64,000 nucleotides of DNA from Arenibacter certesii DSM 19833 (GTDB lineage Bacteria > Bacteroidota > Bacteroidia > Flavobacteriales > Flavobacteriaceae): contig NZ_KE386914.1 in the NCBI RefSeq assembly GCF_000429545.1, positions 62,001-126,000 on the forward strand. Direction: 5' to 3'. A program made the position numbers and the translations under genes. Below the pieces are notes generated by a model. It had not been told where the DNA came from, searched no databases, and was given only the letters and a program-made list of their open reading frames with translations. Shown piece after piece: positions 37,410-47,540 of the stretch. Each line of letters begins with the position of its first letter. Positions within the stretch are counted from its first letter, which is position 1.

Positions 37410-39773
37410 ATGGAGAATCTGAAGGAAAATTTAAATGATCAACAATTAGAAGCTGTAACAGAAACAGAAGGCTATGTTAGAGTGATTGCTGGTGCAGGTT
37501 CGGGAAAAACTAAAGCACTTACCCAAAGATACGCCTACATTGTGGACGCCTTGGGAATTAACACTTCTAATATCCTTTGCGTAACTTTCACCAATAAAGC
37601 CGCACAAGAGATGCGGAAACGAGTAAAAAAACTGGTTGGTACCAATTCCGACTTGAGTTATATCACGACTTATCACGGATTTTGTGTTCGCGTATTAAGG
37701 GAAGACATCAATAAGATTGCCTACCCGAAAAATTTTATTATTATGGATGTTGAAGATCAAAAGACGGTTCTTCGACAAGTTTATGCCGAACGGGGCCTAA
37801 CTTCTAAAGTCTTCACTTTTAAACAAGTATTACGATATATAAGCAAGCAGAAATCCACACAAGAATATTTGCGATATATCCTTGAATCCAAGAAGCAAGA
37901 AACTGATAACGAAATAGAAAAAATATTTAGACGATATCTAGAAAAACAACAGCGGAATTTTGCTTTGGATTTTGATGACTTGCTAAATTTTACCCTTTAC
38001 CTATTTATAAACAACCCAGACGTACTTGAAAAATGGCAAAAAAGGCTGCACTATATTCAAGTTGACGAAACCCAGGACAGTTCGCAAAAACAATTTATGT
38101 TAATTGAGCTGCTTTCTCAATACCATAAGAACCTATTTGTTGTTGGCGACCCAGACCAAACTATTTACGAGTGGCGAGGGGCCAAACCTGAAATCTTGGT
38201 CGATTTTGATAAGCAATTCCCAGAGTCAAAGACCATCATAATGAATCAAAATTACCGGTCCACTCCCAATATTCTAAGTCTTGGCAATCATATAATAAAA
38301 AACAACAAGATCCGGGTAGATAAAGATATGTTTACAGAAAACCCGAAAGGGGTTGATGTGGTCCATTTCCATGCTCAGAATGATTACGAAGAGGGCTTAT
38401 GGGTTGCTAACGAGATAAAAAGACTCCTATCCGAAGAAAACTGTACGTATTCCGATGTGGCCATATTATACAGGGCCAATCATATTTCGCGCAGTATTGA
38501 ACAATCCCTAATAAGGGAAAATATTCCTTATTCCGTTTTTGGTGGAATACGGTTCTTTGAGCGGAAAGAAATCAAGGATGTTTTGGCATATTTAAGATTA
38601 ATCCAATTTGAGGACGATTTTTCTTTTTTAAGAATAGTCAATACCCCAAGCAGAGGTTTAGGCAAGAAGTTCCTTGAAAGTGTTGCCAAAATTGCTGATC
38701 AGCAAAATACCTCACTATACACCGCATTAAAGGATAACCTAAAACACAGAGAGTTAAGTCGTAAAGGAGCTATAGAGTTTGTTCAACTAATAGAAAAGTA
38801 CAAAAAAGAAAAAATAGATTTTATTGTATCCGACCTAGTAAAGGCAGTGATGGATGAAAGTGGTCTTACCTCCTACTACAGAACCGATGGTGATACGGAC
38901 AGACTAGATAATATCAAAGAACTTCAGAACTCCATTATTTTATTGGAAACGCAGGATGAGGCGCCTATTGACCTAATGGAATATTTACAAGAAATTGCGC
39001 TTTATACCGATATGGATATAGAGGACGATAGCAATGATAGAATTAAATTAATGACTATCCACACTTCTAAAGGCTTGGAGTTTCCTTTCGTTTTTTTGTG
39101 TGGTTTTACAGAAGGGATACTACCAAGTGCCATGGCTATTAAGGAAAGGCGGGCAAAAGCCATTGAAGAAGAAAGACGATTGACCTATGTTGCTATAACA
39201 AGAGCAGAAAAGGCATTCTATATGACTGAATCCGAGGGGTATAATTTTAGCTTAGGGACTAGTAAATATCCCTCACGTTTTCTATTTGAAATAAGCGATA
39301 ATTATTACGTTAGTAAAGGAGAATTGAGCCAAGAGATTATTAAGGCAGCCAAAGCGCAATTGAAGTCAGACACTACGCAGCAATTAATTCAGAAGAAATT
39401 TGAAGTTGGGGATATTGTTCACCATCAAATTTGGAAAGAAGGCAAAGTAATTGCAGTAAACGATGTAAAAGGAGAATACCAGATAGAGTTTTTGGAAATA
39501 GGCAAGACGAAACCCATAACTTATGAATTTAAGGGACTGACTAAGGTTGAGGGTTCTTCGGAACCGACCGGAGATGATAAAAATAAAAAAACGGATCTAG
39601 AAGAAGATTGGACCGCTTTAATAGAAGAAAAAGATAGGAAGAGAGGGAGTCAGCTCCTTAAAAATGATGAAGAAGAGCAACCTCCAGCCAATAAGAATGA
39701 AAAAGGCAACAGCAAACAGTCTAAAGAAAAAGACAATAATCTGTGGTCAAGGCTAAAGGACCTGTGGTCGTAA
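37410..39773 (+). CDS. UvrD/PcrA/Rep-type ATP-dependent DNA helicase
   Basis: Superfamily 1A 3'-5' helicase, 787 residues. Motifs in order: LNDQQLEAV (Q), IAGAGSGKTKAL (I, Walker A), TFTNKAAQEMRKR (Ia), VDETQDSSQKQF (II; DETQ in place of the usual DEYQ), VGDPDQTIYEWRGA (III), NYRSTPNILSL (IV), MTIHTSKGLEFPFVFLCG (V) and RRLTYVAITRAEKAFY (VI). The C-terminus carries the PcrA-like Tudor segment (FEVGDIVHHQIWKEGKVIAV) and a Lys/Glu-rich tail of about 60 residues. Likely works in repair, replication-fork clearing or conflicts with transcription. Monocistronic; which of UvrD, PcrA or Rep it replaces cannot be told. Confidence 0.94.
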   Translation: MENLKENLNDQQLEAVTETEGYVRVIAGAGSGKTKALTQRYAYIVDALGINTSNILCVTFTNKAAQEMRKRVKKLVGTNSDLSYITTYHGFCVRVLREDINKIAYPKNFIIMDVEDQKTVLRQVYAERGLTSKVFTFKQVLRYISKQKSTQEYLRYILESKKQETDNEIEKIFRRYLEKQQRNFALDFDDLLNFTLYLFINNPDVLEKWQKRLHYIQVDETQDSSQKQFMLIELLSQYHKNLFVVGDPDQTIYEWRGAKPEILVDFDKQFPESKTIIMNQNYRSTPNILSLGNHIIKNNKIRVDKDMFTENPKGVDVVHFHAQNDYEEGLWVANEIKRLLSEENCTYSDVAILYRANHISRSIEQSLIRENIPYSVFGGIRFFERKEIKDVLAYLRLIQFEDDFSFLRIVNTPSRGLGKKFLESVAKIADQQNTSLYTALKDNLKHRELSRKGAIEFVQLIEKYKKEKIDFIVSDLVKAVMDESGLTSYYRTDGDTDRLDNIKELQNSIILLETQDEAPIDLMEYLQEIALYTDMDIEDDSNDRIKLMTIHTSKGLEFPFVFLCGFTEGILPSAMAIKERRAKAIEEERRLTYVAITRAEKAFYMTESEGYNFSLGTSKYPSRFLFEISDNYYVSKGELSQEIIKAAKAQLKSDTTQQLIQKKFEVGDIVHHQIWKEGKVIAVNDVKGEYQIEFLEIGKTKPITYEFKGLTKVEGSSEPTGDDKNKKTDLEEDWTALIEEKDRKRGSQLLKNDEEEQPPANKNEKGNSKQSKEKDNNLWSRLKDLWS

Positions 39774-40081
39774 GTTTAAATTGGGCTCATTAGTTTAGTG
39801 TCTTAATTGTTTAGATTACCTTTTACAATCTGTTCAAAACACAAATTTCAAGGATTATCCTCTAATACTATTTCAGTCTTAAGCCTAATTATATAGTCCT
39901 TACCTCATGAATCACTTCTACCCTACTTTAGATTAATTTATTTTAAATTTTAGGAAGGTATGTAGCTTACCTAATTTTGTTAATTTAGGACTTTTATAAG
40001 ATGTGTTAGTTAATTTTAGTAGGTTCGAAATCCGTATGGATGTATCTACTAAAAATTCAATAATCAATAAAAATTACCAAT
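39774..40081. other. 308-base intergenic region, leader of a small ORF
   Basis: AT-rich, no gene seen. Near its end TTTTAGTAG (40014-40022) and its inverse complement CTACTAAAA (40046-40054) frame 23 bases and could form a stem-loop in the 5' leader of the small ORF that starts at 40082. Confidence 0.5.
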
Positions 40082-40264
40082 ATGAGAGCATTAACGGCTT
40101 CAATGATAAATTTACTCGCCGCTGTCCGTACGTACCTTGAAAGGGGGAAATATAAAATTTCATTCAAAATATTTCTTATAATAATAGGTGCTTTAAGTAT
40201 TTACGCTGCAGGAGAAAGATTAGGAGAGTTTCTCTTCTACATTACTAACAAAAACTTATTTTAA
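40082..40264 (+). CDS. small membrane protein, 60 aa, unknown
   Basis: Possible small gene. The 60 residues have an amphipathic, basic first half (MRALTASMINLLAAVRTYLERG) and one hydrophobic segment (about residues 27-43, FKIFLIIIGALSIYAAG), then an amphipathic end. A hairpin-forming inverted repeat lies 28 bases upstream of the ATG, and 267 bases follow before the next gene, so it is well isolated. No family recognised. It may be a small inner-membrane regulator or stress peptide; the other view is a chance frame. Moderate confidence from composition and start only. Confidence 0.5.
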   Translation: MRALTASMINLLAAVRTYLERGKYKISFKIFLIIIGALSIYAAGERLGEFLFYITNKNLF

Positions 40265-40532
40265 GTACGCATTTACGTCTTTAGAATACGAACATTGGTG
40301 GCACCCTTTACACTTAATTAAGAAAGTTTTTCCATTACCTTCATATATTAAACCTAGGGCTATCCCACTCACCATAAAGACCTGGTTTTCTTCCCCTATT
40401 CATATAATAGTCAAAGGTTGGCTATATAAATCTCTTTATATCCGTTTTGACGGCGTTCAAGATTGTTATAATTATTATCTTTATCTGTAGTAGATTAAAT
40501 TAATCAACTAGAATTTACAGACCTTTTGTTAT

Positions 40533-41618
40533 ATGCTAATCGCTTTTTATATTTTATCGGCCATACTTATCACGGTGTCCTTACTACCTTTTATCTCACA
40601 TCAACACTGGATATTCCGGGTATGGGATTTCGGAAGAATTCAGCTGTTGATACTTCAACTTTTAACATTATTCATGGGGATTTTATTGGTGGATGAAAAA
40701 AGTGATCTTTTCTGGGTGGTCATAGTTTTACATGCTGGGCTTATAACTTTCCATGTTATCATCTTAATTCCCTATACCACCTTATATAAGAGAAATAAAG
40801 CTGTAGAGGTCCCAAAAGAATCTGATCCCATTTCTATAATATCCGCTAATGTTTATCAATTTAACGAGCAGTATCAAAAATTAATTAATTTGGTCCTAGA
40901 AGTTAAGCCCGATATCTTGCTTACCATGGAGTCCAATCAGGCGTGGGAAGATGCTATGACCCAAATCGAAGGGGAATATCCAAACTTTAAAAAGGTAGCC
41001 TTAGAAAACACTTATGGGATTCACTTTTATACCAAACTCCCCGTAAAATCTATTAAGGTCAATTATTTTGTTGCGGACGATCTGCCAAGCATAGAGGCTT
41101 CCTTACTTACAGAATCAGGTCAGCCATTTACATTTTTCGGGATCCATCCACCTCCACCAAGCCCTACGGAAGAGGATACATCTAGAGAACGTGATGGAGA
41201 ATTACTTGCCATTGGGAAACGAGTAAGAAACACTAAAGGGCCTGTAATTGTAGTAGGCGACTTTAATAATGTAGCCTGGGCAAGGTCTTCTGTCTTATTT
41301 AGAAAAACATCAGAACTTATTGATCCACGAATCGGAAGAGGTTTTGTTTCCACTTTTCATGCTAAATATAGATTCCTTAGAGCTCCCATTGATTTATTTT
41401 TCCATTCCAAGGAAGTGTTTATTGAAGATTTTAGAACGTTACGACCTATTGGAAGTGATCACCTACCCTTGTTCTCCAAATTTTTTATAAATCATGAGGA
41501 AGATGTTCAGGAGGAAGAGGTGGAGACATTAGATAAGGAAGAAGCCGAAGAAGTAGATGAAATGATTAAAGATGGTATTGAAGAAAAGAGCGATAGACCA
41601 CAGGTAGCAACGGAATAG
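40533..41618 (+). CDS. membrane-anchored endonuclease/exonuclease/phosphatase (EEP) family protein
   Basis: A 361-residue protein: three membrane segments in the first 90 residues (ILSAILITVSLLPFI, LLILQLLTLFMGILL, VVIVLHAGLITFHVII), then an EEP-superfamily phosphodiesterase domain to about 325. Visible catalytic motifs are ISANVYQFN (metal-ligand Asn), LLTMESNQAW (Glu), the His in FFGIHPPPPSP, VVGDFNNVAW (Asp and Asn) and the final IGSDHLPLF (Asp-His pair). The last 40 residues are strongly acidic (EEDVQEEEVETLDKEEAEEV). The active site would face the periplasm or cytoplasm depending on topology. Substrates in the family range from nucleic acid to phospholipid and inositol phosphates. Monocistronic. 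Confidence 0.88.
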   Translation: MLIAFYILSAILITVSLLPFISHQHWIFRVWDFGRIQLLILQLLTLFMGILLVDEKSDLFWVVIVLHAGLITFHVIILIPYTTLYKRNKAVEVPKESDPISIISANVYQFNEQYQKLINLVLEVKPDILLTMESNQAWEDAMTQIEGEYPNFKKVALENTYGIHFYTKLPVKSIKVNYFVADDLPSIEASLLTESGQPFTFFGIHPPPPSPTEEDTSRERDGELLAIGKRVRNTKGPVIVVGDFNNVAWARSSVLFRKTSELIDPRIGRGFVSTFHAKYRFLRAPIDLFFHSKEVFIEDFRTLRPIGSDHLPLFSKFFINHEEDVQEEEVETLDKEEAEEVDEMIKDGIEEKSDRPQVATE

Positions 41619-41747
41619 GATTATATAAGAATTTGGGAACCCCTCATTTCCCGCTAGTGAAAGTTTCCCTATGTAGGCCAATAGAAATTATGCTCCCACC
41701 CTACTATAAACGGAAATTGTCAGTCTAAAATACAGCTTAACCATGGT

Positions 41748-42425
41748 TTAAAAAAGAGTATATAGCGTGGTGACAATAACTCCTTTTCTATCCATTGGAA
41801 TAACAGATAGGAGTTGCTTTTCTTCTTTTACCTTAAAACTGAATGGGGCTGCTATTACGTCTATTCCACTTTGTTTTTTGAGTCGAGTTCCTTGCCCGGA
41901 AATAATATCCAGATTGGGTACAAAATCTATTGCGGGTATATGTTCGGTTAGGAGTACATATTTAAAATGGATTAGCTTATCCAAAATACATTGCACTTCG
42001 GCATTGGATAAATGCTGCAGTACTTGTCGCAATAAAGCACAATCTCCAGAAGGCAAATTGTCTACTGCCACATCCAAACAATGGAATTCAAGATTCTCTT
42101 CTAGATATTTGTCCTTATGGTGCGCTATAAGATCTGCCACAATATCCACAGCAATATATTTCTTGGTATGCTTAACCAATTGTCTTCCCACGTTAAAGTC
42201 TCCACACCCTAGATCACAAACAACAAGCGGACTTTCAAAGGAAGTTAAAAATGAGGTTAAAGCTGTTATATATGGATTTACTATTTCCGGATGATGCGAT
42301 CCTTCACCGGAATAGAAGTCGGATTTATTATCCCCCCAGAGTTTCATTTCATATACCTGTTCCATTGCCTTCTTGGTTGGCCAGGGCTTCTTTATTTTTT
42401 TGGTTGCTATTTCCTTCTTATTCAT
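41748..42425 (-). CDS. class I SAM-dependent methyltransferase
   Basis: A 225-residue soluble protein. After a Lys-rich N-terminus (MNKKEIATKKIKKPWPTKKA), motif I is VVCDLGCGDFNVGRQLV, the SAM-ribose acidic loop is YIAVDIVADLI, and motif IV is near CALLRQVLQHLSNAEVQCIL. The substrate is unknown. Convergent with the EEP-family gene and no operon partner, so the context does not help. Confidence 0.8.
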   Translation of the reverse strand: MNKKEIATKKIKKPWPTKKAMEQVYEMKLWGDNKSDFYSGEGSHHPEIVNPYITALTSFLTSFESPLVVCDLGCGDFNVGRQLVKHTKKYIAVDIVADLIAHHKDKYLEENLEFHCLDVAVDNLPSGDCALLRQVLQHLSNAEVQCILDKLIHFKYVLLTEHIPAIDFVPNLDIISGQGTRLKKQSGIDVIAAPFSFKVKEEKQLLSVIPMDRKGVIVTTLYTLF

Positions 42426-42699
42426 AAACAGGTTTAAAGATTATAAAAGTAAATTGAGCCATGCAGTCGTTTTTATAATCCAAATTAATTATCCCTGAAA
42501 AATACTTCCTGCTGATCTCCAAAAGTAAAAATATAGATAATATCAACTATATAAACCTGGCAACCCAAAAAAATAAAACCACGTTACAGTAGAGTTTGAA
42601 CTCATCGGAAGCTAAGTAGTAGAAAAGAATTCGGTATATTGTTACCTACAGCGTACCCCCCCTTTTGAGGTTAATAAATCGAATTAAAAGAACAGAATA

Positions 42700-42945
42700 A
42701 TGAAAACAATGACATGTAGCCAATTAGGAGGGGCTTGCGATAAAGAATTCCATGCAACTACTTTTGAGGAAATTGAGGGAATGAGTAAAAGTCACGGAAT
42801 GGAAATGTTTCAAAAAAATGACAAAGCACATTTAGAGGCCATGCATAAAATGAGGGACTTAATGAAATCATCTGACTCTAATGCGATGCAGGATTGGCTA
42901 GATGAAAAAAGAAAAGAATTTAACGCACTTCCTGAAAGAGGATAA
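42700..42945 (+). CDS. DUF1059-type small protein
   Basis: An 81-residue soluble protein with the opening MTCSQLGGACDKEFHATTFEEI and the continuing MSKSHGMEMFQKNDKAH, which are features of the DUF1059 family. A Cys pair (CSQLGGAC) might coordinate a metal; otherwise the protein is helical and charged. The role of the family is not established. Isolated, with more than 230 bases on each side. Confidence 0.8.
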   Translation: MKTMTCSQLGGACDKEFHATTFEEIEGMSKSHGMEMFQKNDKAHLEAMHKMRDLMKSSDSNAMQDWLDEKRKEFNALPERG

Positions 42946-43181
42946 TCAAGGGTGCCTATGTCAGCAGACCGGCGCGACGAAGGTACATCACATACCATCC
43001 AATTTTAAGAATACAGAATTCCTTAATTTAACAACTTCAAAAGTATAAAATAGGATTTGAAGAATTAGTTGTTTTAATTACATTCGATTTGAATTTGGGA
43101 AAATAACTCCTAGCATGAATCTAGAGGTATATGGCTTTGGATTATTTTCTTGTAGTTTTACGTCTTATATAAACCAATTGC

Positions 43182-44384
43182 ATGAAAATCCTTCATACAT
43201 CCGACTGGCATATCGGGAAGCAACTACATAAATACGATCTGTCCGAGGATCTTGAGCTGTTTTTTACATGGCTAATAAAATATATAAAATCTGAAAACAT
43301 AGATGTCCTATTGGTGTCAGGTGATATTTTTGATCAGGCGAATCCTTCACAAGCAGCTTATAAGCAGTATTATGATTTACTGAAAAACCTTATTCAGCTC
43401 GACTGTAAAATTATACTTACTGGTGGGAATCACGATTCCCCAACGGTATTGAACGCACCTGCAGAATTGCTAAAGGCATTTGATATTACTGTAATTGGTG
43501 GAGCCACAGAGGCAGTGGAAGATATGTTTGTAACTGTTGATAAAAACAATGAGAAGTTAGTAGTGGCTGCCGTTCCCTTTCTAAAAGATCGCGACATCCG
43601 CAAATCTGCTGCAGGAGAAAGCTATGCTACAAAAATTGAACAAATAAAGTCGGGCTTAAGAACCTATTTTTCAAATGTAACTGCACATTACAGTCGGCAC
43701 CATACCAATCAGGTGTTTATTTTAATGGGACATTTATATGTACAGGGCAGCGAGCTTTCCGAGAGCGAGCGCGATATACAGATTGGAAATCAGGCGGGTG
43801 TGGAGGCCAATATGTTTGGGGAAATACCTCATTATGTAGCTTTAGGCCATATTCATAAACCACAAGTAATTTCTCAAGAGCAAAATATACATTACTGTGG
43901 TTCCCCAATTCCATTGAGCTTTTCAGAAAAAGAAGATCGCAAACAGATTAACGTGATTACCATAGAGAATAACAAAATCTCACAGGTAGCTATTATTCCT
44001 ATTCCCAAGCACAGAAATTTACTCACTTTTGAAGGCAGTCTCCAAGAAGTAGAAGAAAAATTAAATGCCTATTCCGAAGTAACCACTTTAATATCCCTAG
44101 CCGAAATAATCGTAAATGAGGAAAGCGAAAGTTTGGAGAAGCGACAAGCTTTTGATGCGCTTACCGATTCCCAACTCAATTCCAAAATCGAAATTGTGAA
44201 ATCGCGACTCAATTTTAAGAGTAAAATTCGTGGTGCTAGTGATGCCTTTGCTGTGGGCACCGATGTAGCAGATGTTACTCCTATGCAGATGTTCGAAAAA
44301 AAACTGGAGCTACAAAGCGAATTAGAGAACACAGACGAATTAAAGAACGCTTTTCGTGAAATCTTGGAAGAATTGAAATTATAG
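43182..44384 (+). CDS. sbcD: exonuclease SbcCD, nuclease subunit SbcD (Mre11-like)
   Basis: Manganese-dependent nuclease subunit of the SbcCD complex, which opens hairpins and cuts DNA ends bound by protein. The 400 residues show the phosphoesterase motifs HTSDWHIGK, LVSGDIFDQANPS, LTGGNHDSP, ILMGHLYVQG and VALGHIHKPQ in the expected order, then a C-terminal region that binds SbcC. Length is typical. The stop is 3 bases before sbcC, so the two are translated together. The role in replication of palindromic DNA and repair follows from the family. Confidence 0.95.
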   Translation: MKILHTSDWHIGKQLHKYDLSEDLELFFTWLIKYIKSENIDVLLVSGDIFDQANPSQAAYKQYYDLLKNLIQLDCKIILTGGNHDSPTVLNAPAELLKAFDITVIGGATEAVEDMFVTVDKNNEKLVVAAVPFLKDRDIRKSAAGESYATKIEQIKSGLRTYFSNVTAHYSRHHTNQVFILMGHLYVQGSELSESERDIQIGNQAGVEANMFGEIPHYVALGHIHKPQVISQEQNIHYCGSPIPLSFSEKEDRKQINVITIENNKISQVAIIPIPKHRNLLTFEGSLQEVEEKLNAYSEVTTLISLAEIIVNEESESLEKRQAFDALTDSQLNSKIEIVKSRLNFKSKIRGASDAFAVGTDVADVTPMQMFEKKLELQSELENTDELKNAFREILEELKL

Positions 44385-44387
44385 TCC

Positions 44388-47300
44388 ATGAAAATCCTAA
44401 AAATTAGATTTGAAAATATTCACTCCCTAAAAGGAGAACACCATGTTGATTTTGGTGATGGTGTTCTGGCGGAAGCTGGGCTCTTTGCCATTACCGGCCC
44501 TACAGGATCGGGTAAGTCGACTTTACTAGATGTAATAACCCTTGCGCTTTACAACCGAATTGCAAGGGTAGATAAAGCGGTAAGCAATACCATTTTGGAG
44601 GATGACGGCGGCATTATGACCCGCAATATGAAACATTGCTTTGCAGAGGTAGAATATCGTGTTAATGGCAAGGATTATCGTAGCCATTGGTCCATAGAAC
44701 GCAATAGGAACAATAACTTAAACGCACGTAAGCAGGAATTGGTAGAAGTAGCAACTGGTCAGATCCTTGAAGCGGGTACCAAAACTCCGGATAAAAACCA
44801 GGAGGTTATTGGCCTTAGCTATGAACAATTTGTAAAAGCCATGGTGCTGTCTCAGGGAGAATTCAGTAAATTACTGCAAGCACCGCGCAACGAACGTAAT
44901 AAATTATTGGAAGATATTACAGGGGCCCGCTCCTACCGTGAGATTGGAAAGGCAGTCTATTTTAGGTATAAACAGGTAGAAAAGAGCATAGCACTCAAAG
45001 AGGCAGGACTAGAAACTATTGAGCTTCTAACAGCAGAACAAGTTACGGAAAAGAAAGCTGAACTTAAATCCCTGACCGAGGCGAAGCCTGAAATAGAAAA
45101 AAGCTACCAAACCGCTTCAGAAAAAATATCCAACAGAAAAGAGCTTCATAAAAAACAAGTAGAACAAAAAGAACTGCAAGATCAACAGCTTCAGCTAAAA
45201 AAGGACTGGGATATTTTCAACCCTTTTAAAAGCCAATTGGAGCTACATGATAAACTAGCAAAATATAGTGTAATCTTGTCAGATTACGATGCTGTAAGCA
45301 AGCAAGAGAGCCAACTGAAGGAAGATGGAGATCGACTCGGAAAATCTAAATTGGAAGCAGAAAACCAATTAAAATCATATTTAGAGGCCGCCGAAAAGCT
45401 CCTTAAAGAAAAGGTGGAAGTCAAAACTGCCAATGAGAAATTGGATGCTTTCCGAAATAAAATTGCTCAACTACAAGCCGAAGAGAAAAAGATGCAAGGA
45501 GAGGCGTCGTTATTCCTTAATCAATTAAATACTTATGTTAGGAAAATAAATGAGTTGGGATATCCATTGCCCATGGCGTACAAGCCCCAATTGTTTATCC
45601 CAGAAGTTGCATTTCTACATAAAGCGATTCAGGAATCTATACATTCTTCAGGGGTAGATTCCCTAGAAAAGTTGAATTCGGTTTTGGATGGCCAACGTGT
45701 TTTAAATGAAAAAGCAGGGGAATTACTCTCTAGTAAAGAGCAACTTATAAAGATTCAAGAAAACCATAAAAATCAATTTGGCAAACTAAAAGAAGTCAAG
45801 GAACAGTTGGTAAAAGACACCAACACCATAGAATCTCTGGAAAAAGAGGTGCTTTTAGGGTCAAAGGAAGTAGAATCGTTAGAGAAATCTTTAGCACAGC
45901 AACGTAATCATCAGAGTTTAGAGGAATATCGATTACAGTTAGATCCCGAGCAACCTTGTCCGCTTTGTGGGTCATTGCACCATCCCTATGCTTCCGAAAA
46001 ACCTTATTTGGATACCAAGGAGGAACTGGTAAACGAAAAAAAGAAAGCACTCCAAACAAAGTCGGATTATCTTATCTCATTAAGAGCAAAAAACAAATTC
46101 CAATTTAAGGAAATAGACGACTTAACCACGGCTATAGCAACCCTTAAAGAAGAGCAGGCACAGCATTTGGAATCACTCACCAATATAGCTGAGCCTTTAA
46201 ATTGGAATTTTAAAGACGATTTAGAAACGCTAAAATCCCGCCGACTCGATTTAAATCGGCAAATCCAGCAAATGGAAAAGTCGAAACAAGCTTTCCAAGC
46301 GGCTTCCACATTAAAGGATTTGGATGATAGTTTAAAGCAGTGGGAGTTGGCACTAACCACTTATAAAAGCTTAAAACAGAAACGCACTGCCTTATATGAT
46401 GGGCCAGATATCAATGGAAAGGTGAATACTTTATCCACTTCCATAACTAGACTCCACTCCACTATTACTTCGCTTTCTGAGCAGTTAAATGGAAACGCAG
46501 AAAAACTAAAACTGCAATCGGCACAAAAGGAAAAAAAGGAAAATGAGCTAAAGGGGATAATTACAGATGAAAAGCTAGAAAACCTACAAGCCTTACGGTC
46601 TGCCATACTTTCTGAAGAGCGTGCCAGTAAAATTAGGAAACGTGAAAATCAACTAAAAGAGCAAAAAACCATTCTATCAGAAAAAGAAAGCTCCATAAAT
46701 AAAGCATTAACTGAGTTAACAGAGAAAGATGACCAATCCCTTTCACTGGAAGCTTTAACCACCCTATTTAAAGAAGCTAAGTCCAGCTGGGATACCCTGT
46801 CCATTAATATCGGTAAGATCACCCAAAGTTTGGAGGCCGATGAAAAAGCCAAGAAGCGTCAGCAAAAAGTACAGGAAGAAATAGACCTACTAAAGAAAGA
46901 TTTGTCGCTATGGAAAACCATGAACGATTTAATTGGGGATGCTACAGGTAATAAATTTTCCAATTTTGTCCAGGATCTTACTCTAGAGCAACTTATTGGG
47001 CACGCCAATAAACGACTTTCTGAGTTTAGCGATCGTTATCTACTAGATATTCCAACAGCAGAGGAAGCCGAAAAAAGTGATACGCTCAAGGTTTTTGATA
47101 AATATATGGGTAATGCACGTCGCTCTGTACGTACCCTTTCCGGCGGTGAGACCTTTTTAGTTAGTTTGGCTATGGCTTTTGCGCTATCGGACATTGCTGC
47201 AAGAAATGTAAAGATAGAATCCCTCTTTATTGATGAAGGTTTTGGCACATTGGATCCAGAAACCTTGGACCAGGCAATTACGATACTGGAAAAAATGCAG

Positions 47301-47423
47301 AACGAGGGCGATAAGTCTGTTGGAGTAATCTCTCACGTAGGCGCATTAAAAGAACGTATTACAACTCAAATCCAATTAGAAAAAGGAAGTTTAGGGCATT
47401 CAACTTTAAAGGTGGTACAATGA
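44388..47423 (+). CDS. sbcC: exonuclease SbcCD, ATPase subunit SbcC (Rad50-like)
   Basis: SMC-like ATPase partner of SbcD, 1011 residues. N-terminal Walker A is ITGPTGSGKSTLLD, with a Q-loop in MVLSQGEFSKLL; two long coiled-coil arms rich in Lys, Glu and Leu run from about 170 to 830; the zinc hook at the apex is CPLCGSLHHP (about 525); the C-terminal head has the signature RTLSGGETFLVSLAMAFALSD and Walker B SLFIDEGFGTLDPETL. All elements are complete. Cotranscribed with sbcD. Convergent with the T9SS protein gene. Confidence 0.95.
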   Translation: MKILKIRFENIHSLKGEHHVDFGDGVLAEAGLFAITGPTGSGKSTLLDVITLALYNRIARVDKAVSNTILEDDGGIMTRNMKHCFAEVEYRVNGKDYRSHWSIERNRNNNLNARKQELVEVATGQILEAGTKTPDKNQEVIGLSYEQFVKAMVLSQGEFSKLLQAPRNERNKLLEDITGARSYREIGKAVYFRYKQVEKSIALKEAGLETIELLTAEQVTEKKAELKSLTEAKPEIEKSYQTASEKISNRKELHKKQVEQKELQDQQLQLKKDWDIFNPFKSQLELHDKLAKYSVILSDYDAVSKQESQLKEDGDRLGKSKLEAENQLKSYLEAAEKLLKEKVEVKTANEKLDAFRNKIAQLQAEEKKMQGEASLFLNQLNTYVRKINELGYPLPMAYKPQLFIPEVAFLHKAIQESIHSSGVDSLEKLNSVLDGQRVLNEKAGELLSSKEQLIKIQENHKNQFGKLKEVKEQLVKDTNTIESLEKEVLLGSKEVESLEKSLAQQRNHQSLEEYRLQLDPEQPCPLCGSLHHPYASEKPYLDTKEELVNEKKKALQTKSDYLISLRAKNKFQFKEIDDLTTAIATLKEEQAQHLESLTNIAEPLNWNFKDDLETLKSRRLDLNRQIQQMEKSKQAFQAASTLKDLDDSLKQWELALTTYKSLKQKRTALYDGPDINGKVNTLSTSITRLHSTITSLSEQLNGNAEKLKLQSAQKEKKENELKGIITDEKLENLQALRSAILSEERASKIRKRENQLKEQKTILSEKESSINKALTELTEKDDQSLSLEALTTLFKEAKSSWDTLSINIGKITQSLEADEKAKKRQQKVQEEIDLLKKDLSLWKTMNDLIGDATGNKFSNFVQDLTLEQLIGHANKRLSEFSDRYLLDIPTAEEAEKSDTLKVFDKYMGNARRSVRTLSGGETFLVSLAMAFALSDIAARNVKIESLFIDEGFGTLDPETLDQAITILEKMQNEGDKSVGVISHVGALKERITTQIQLEKGSLGHSTLKVVQ

Positions 47424-47540
47424 TATTGGTGGTAGGAGTTACTAAATTAGCATTGTTAGCACTCTTTAGGAATAAAACCAAGTTTATTTCCTGAATAACA
47501 CCATAGCGGTTTCAATATCGGTCCGGGGTATTTAAATGCT

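Noticed and set aside
40013-40040. GGTTCGAAATCC, similar to a tRNA T-arm
   Set aside because: The flanking bases do not pair into a T-stem and no acceptor, D or anticodon arms can be built around it.
41767-42294. 175-codon plus-strand frame
   Set aside because: Antisense to the methyltransferase, whose SAM motif is clear; Ser/Cys-rich translation typical of a reverse-frame artefact.
44388-47423. Idea that sbcC/sbcD, the helicase and the EEP-family gene form a defence island
   Set aside because: All are common chromosomal genes, spaced apart with separate units and no restriction, toxin or phage-related genes among them.
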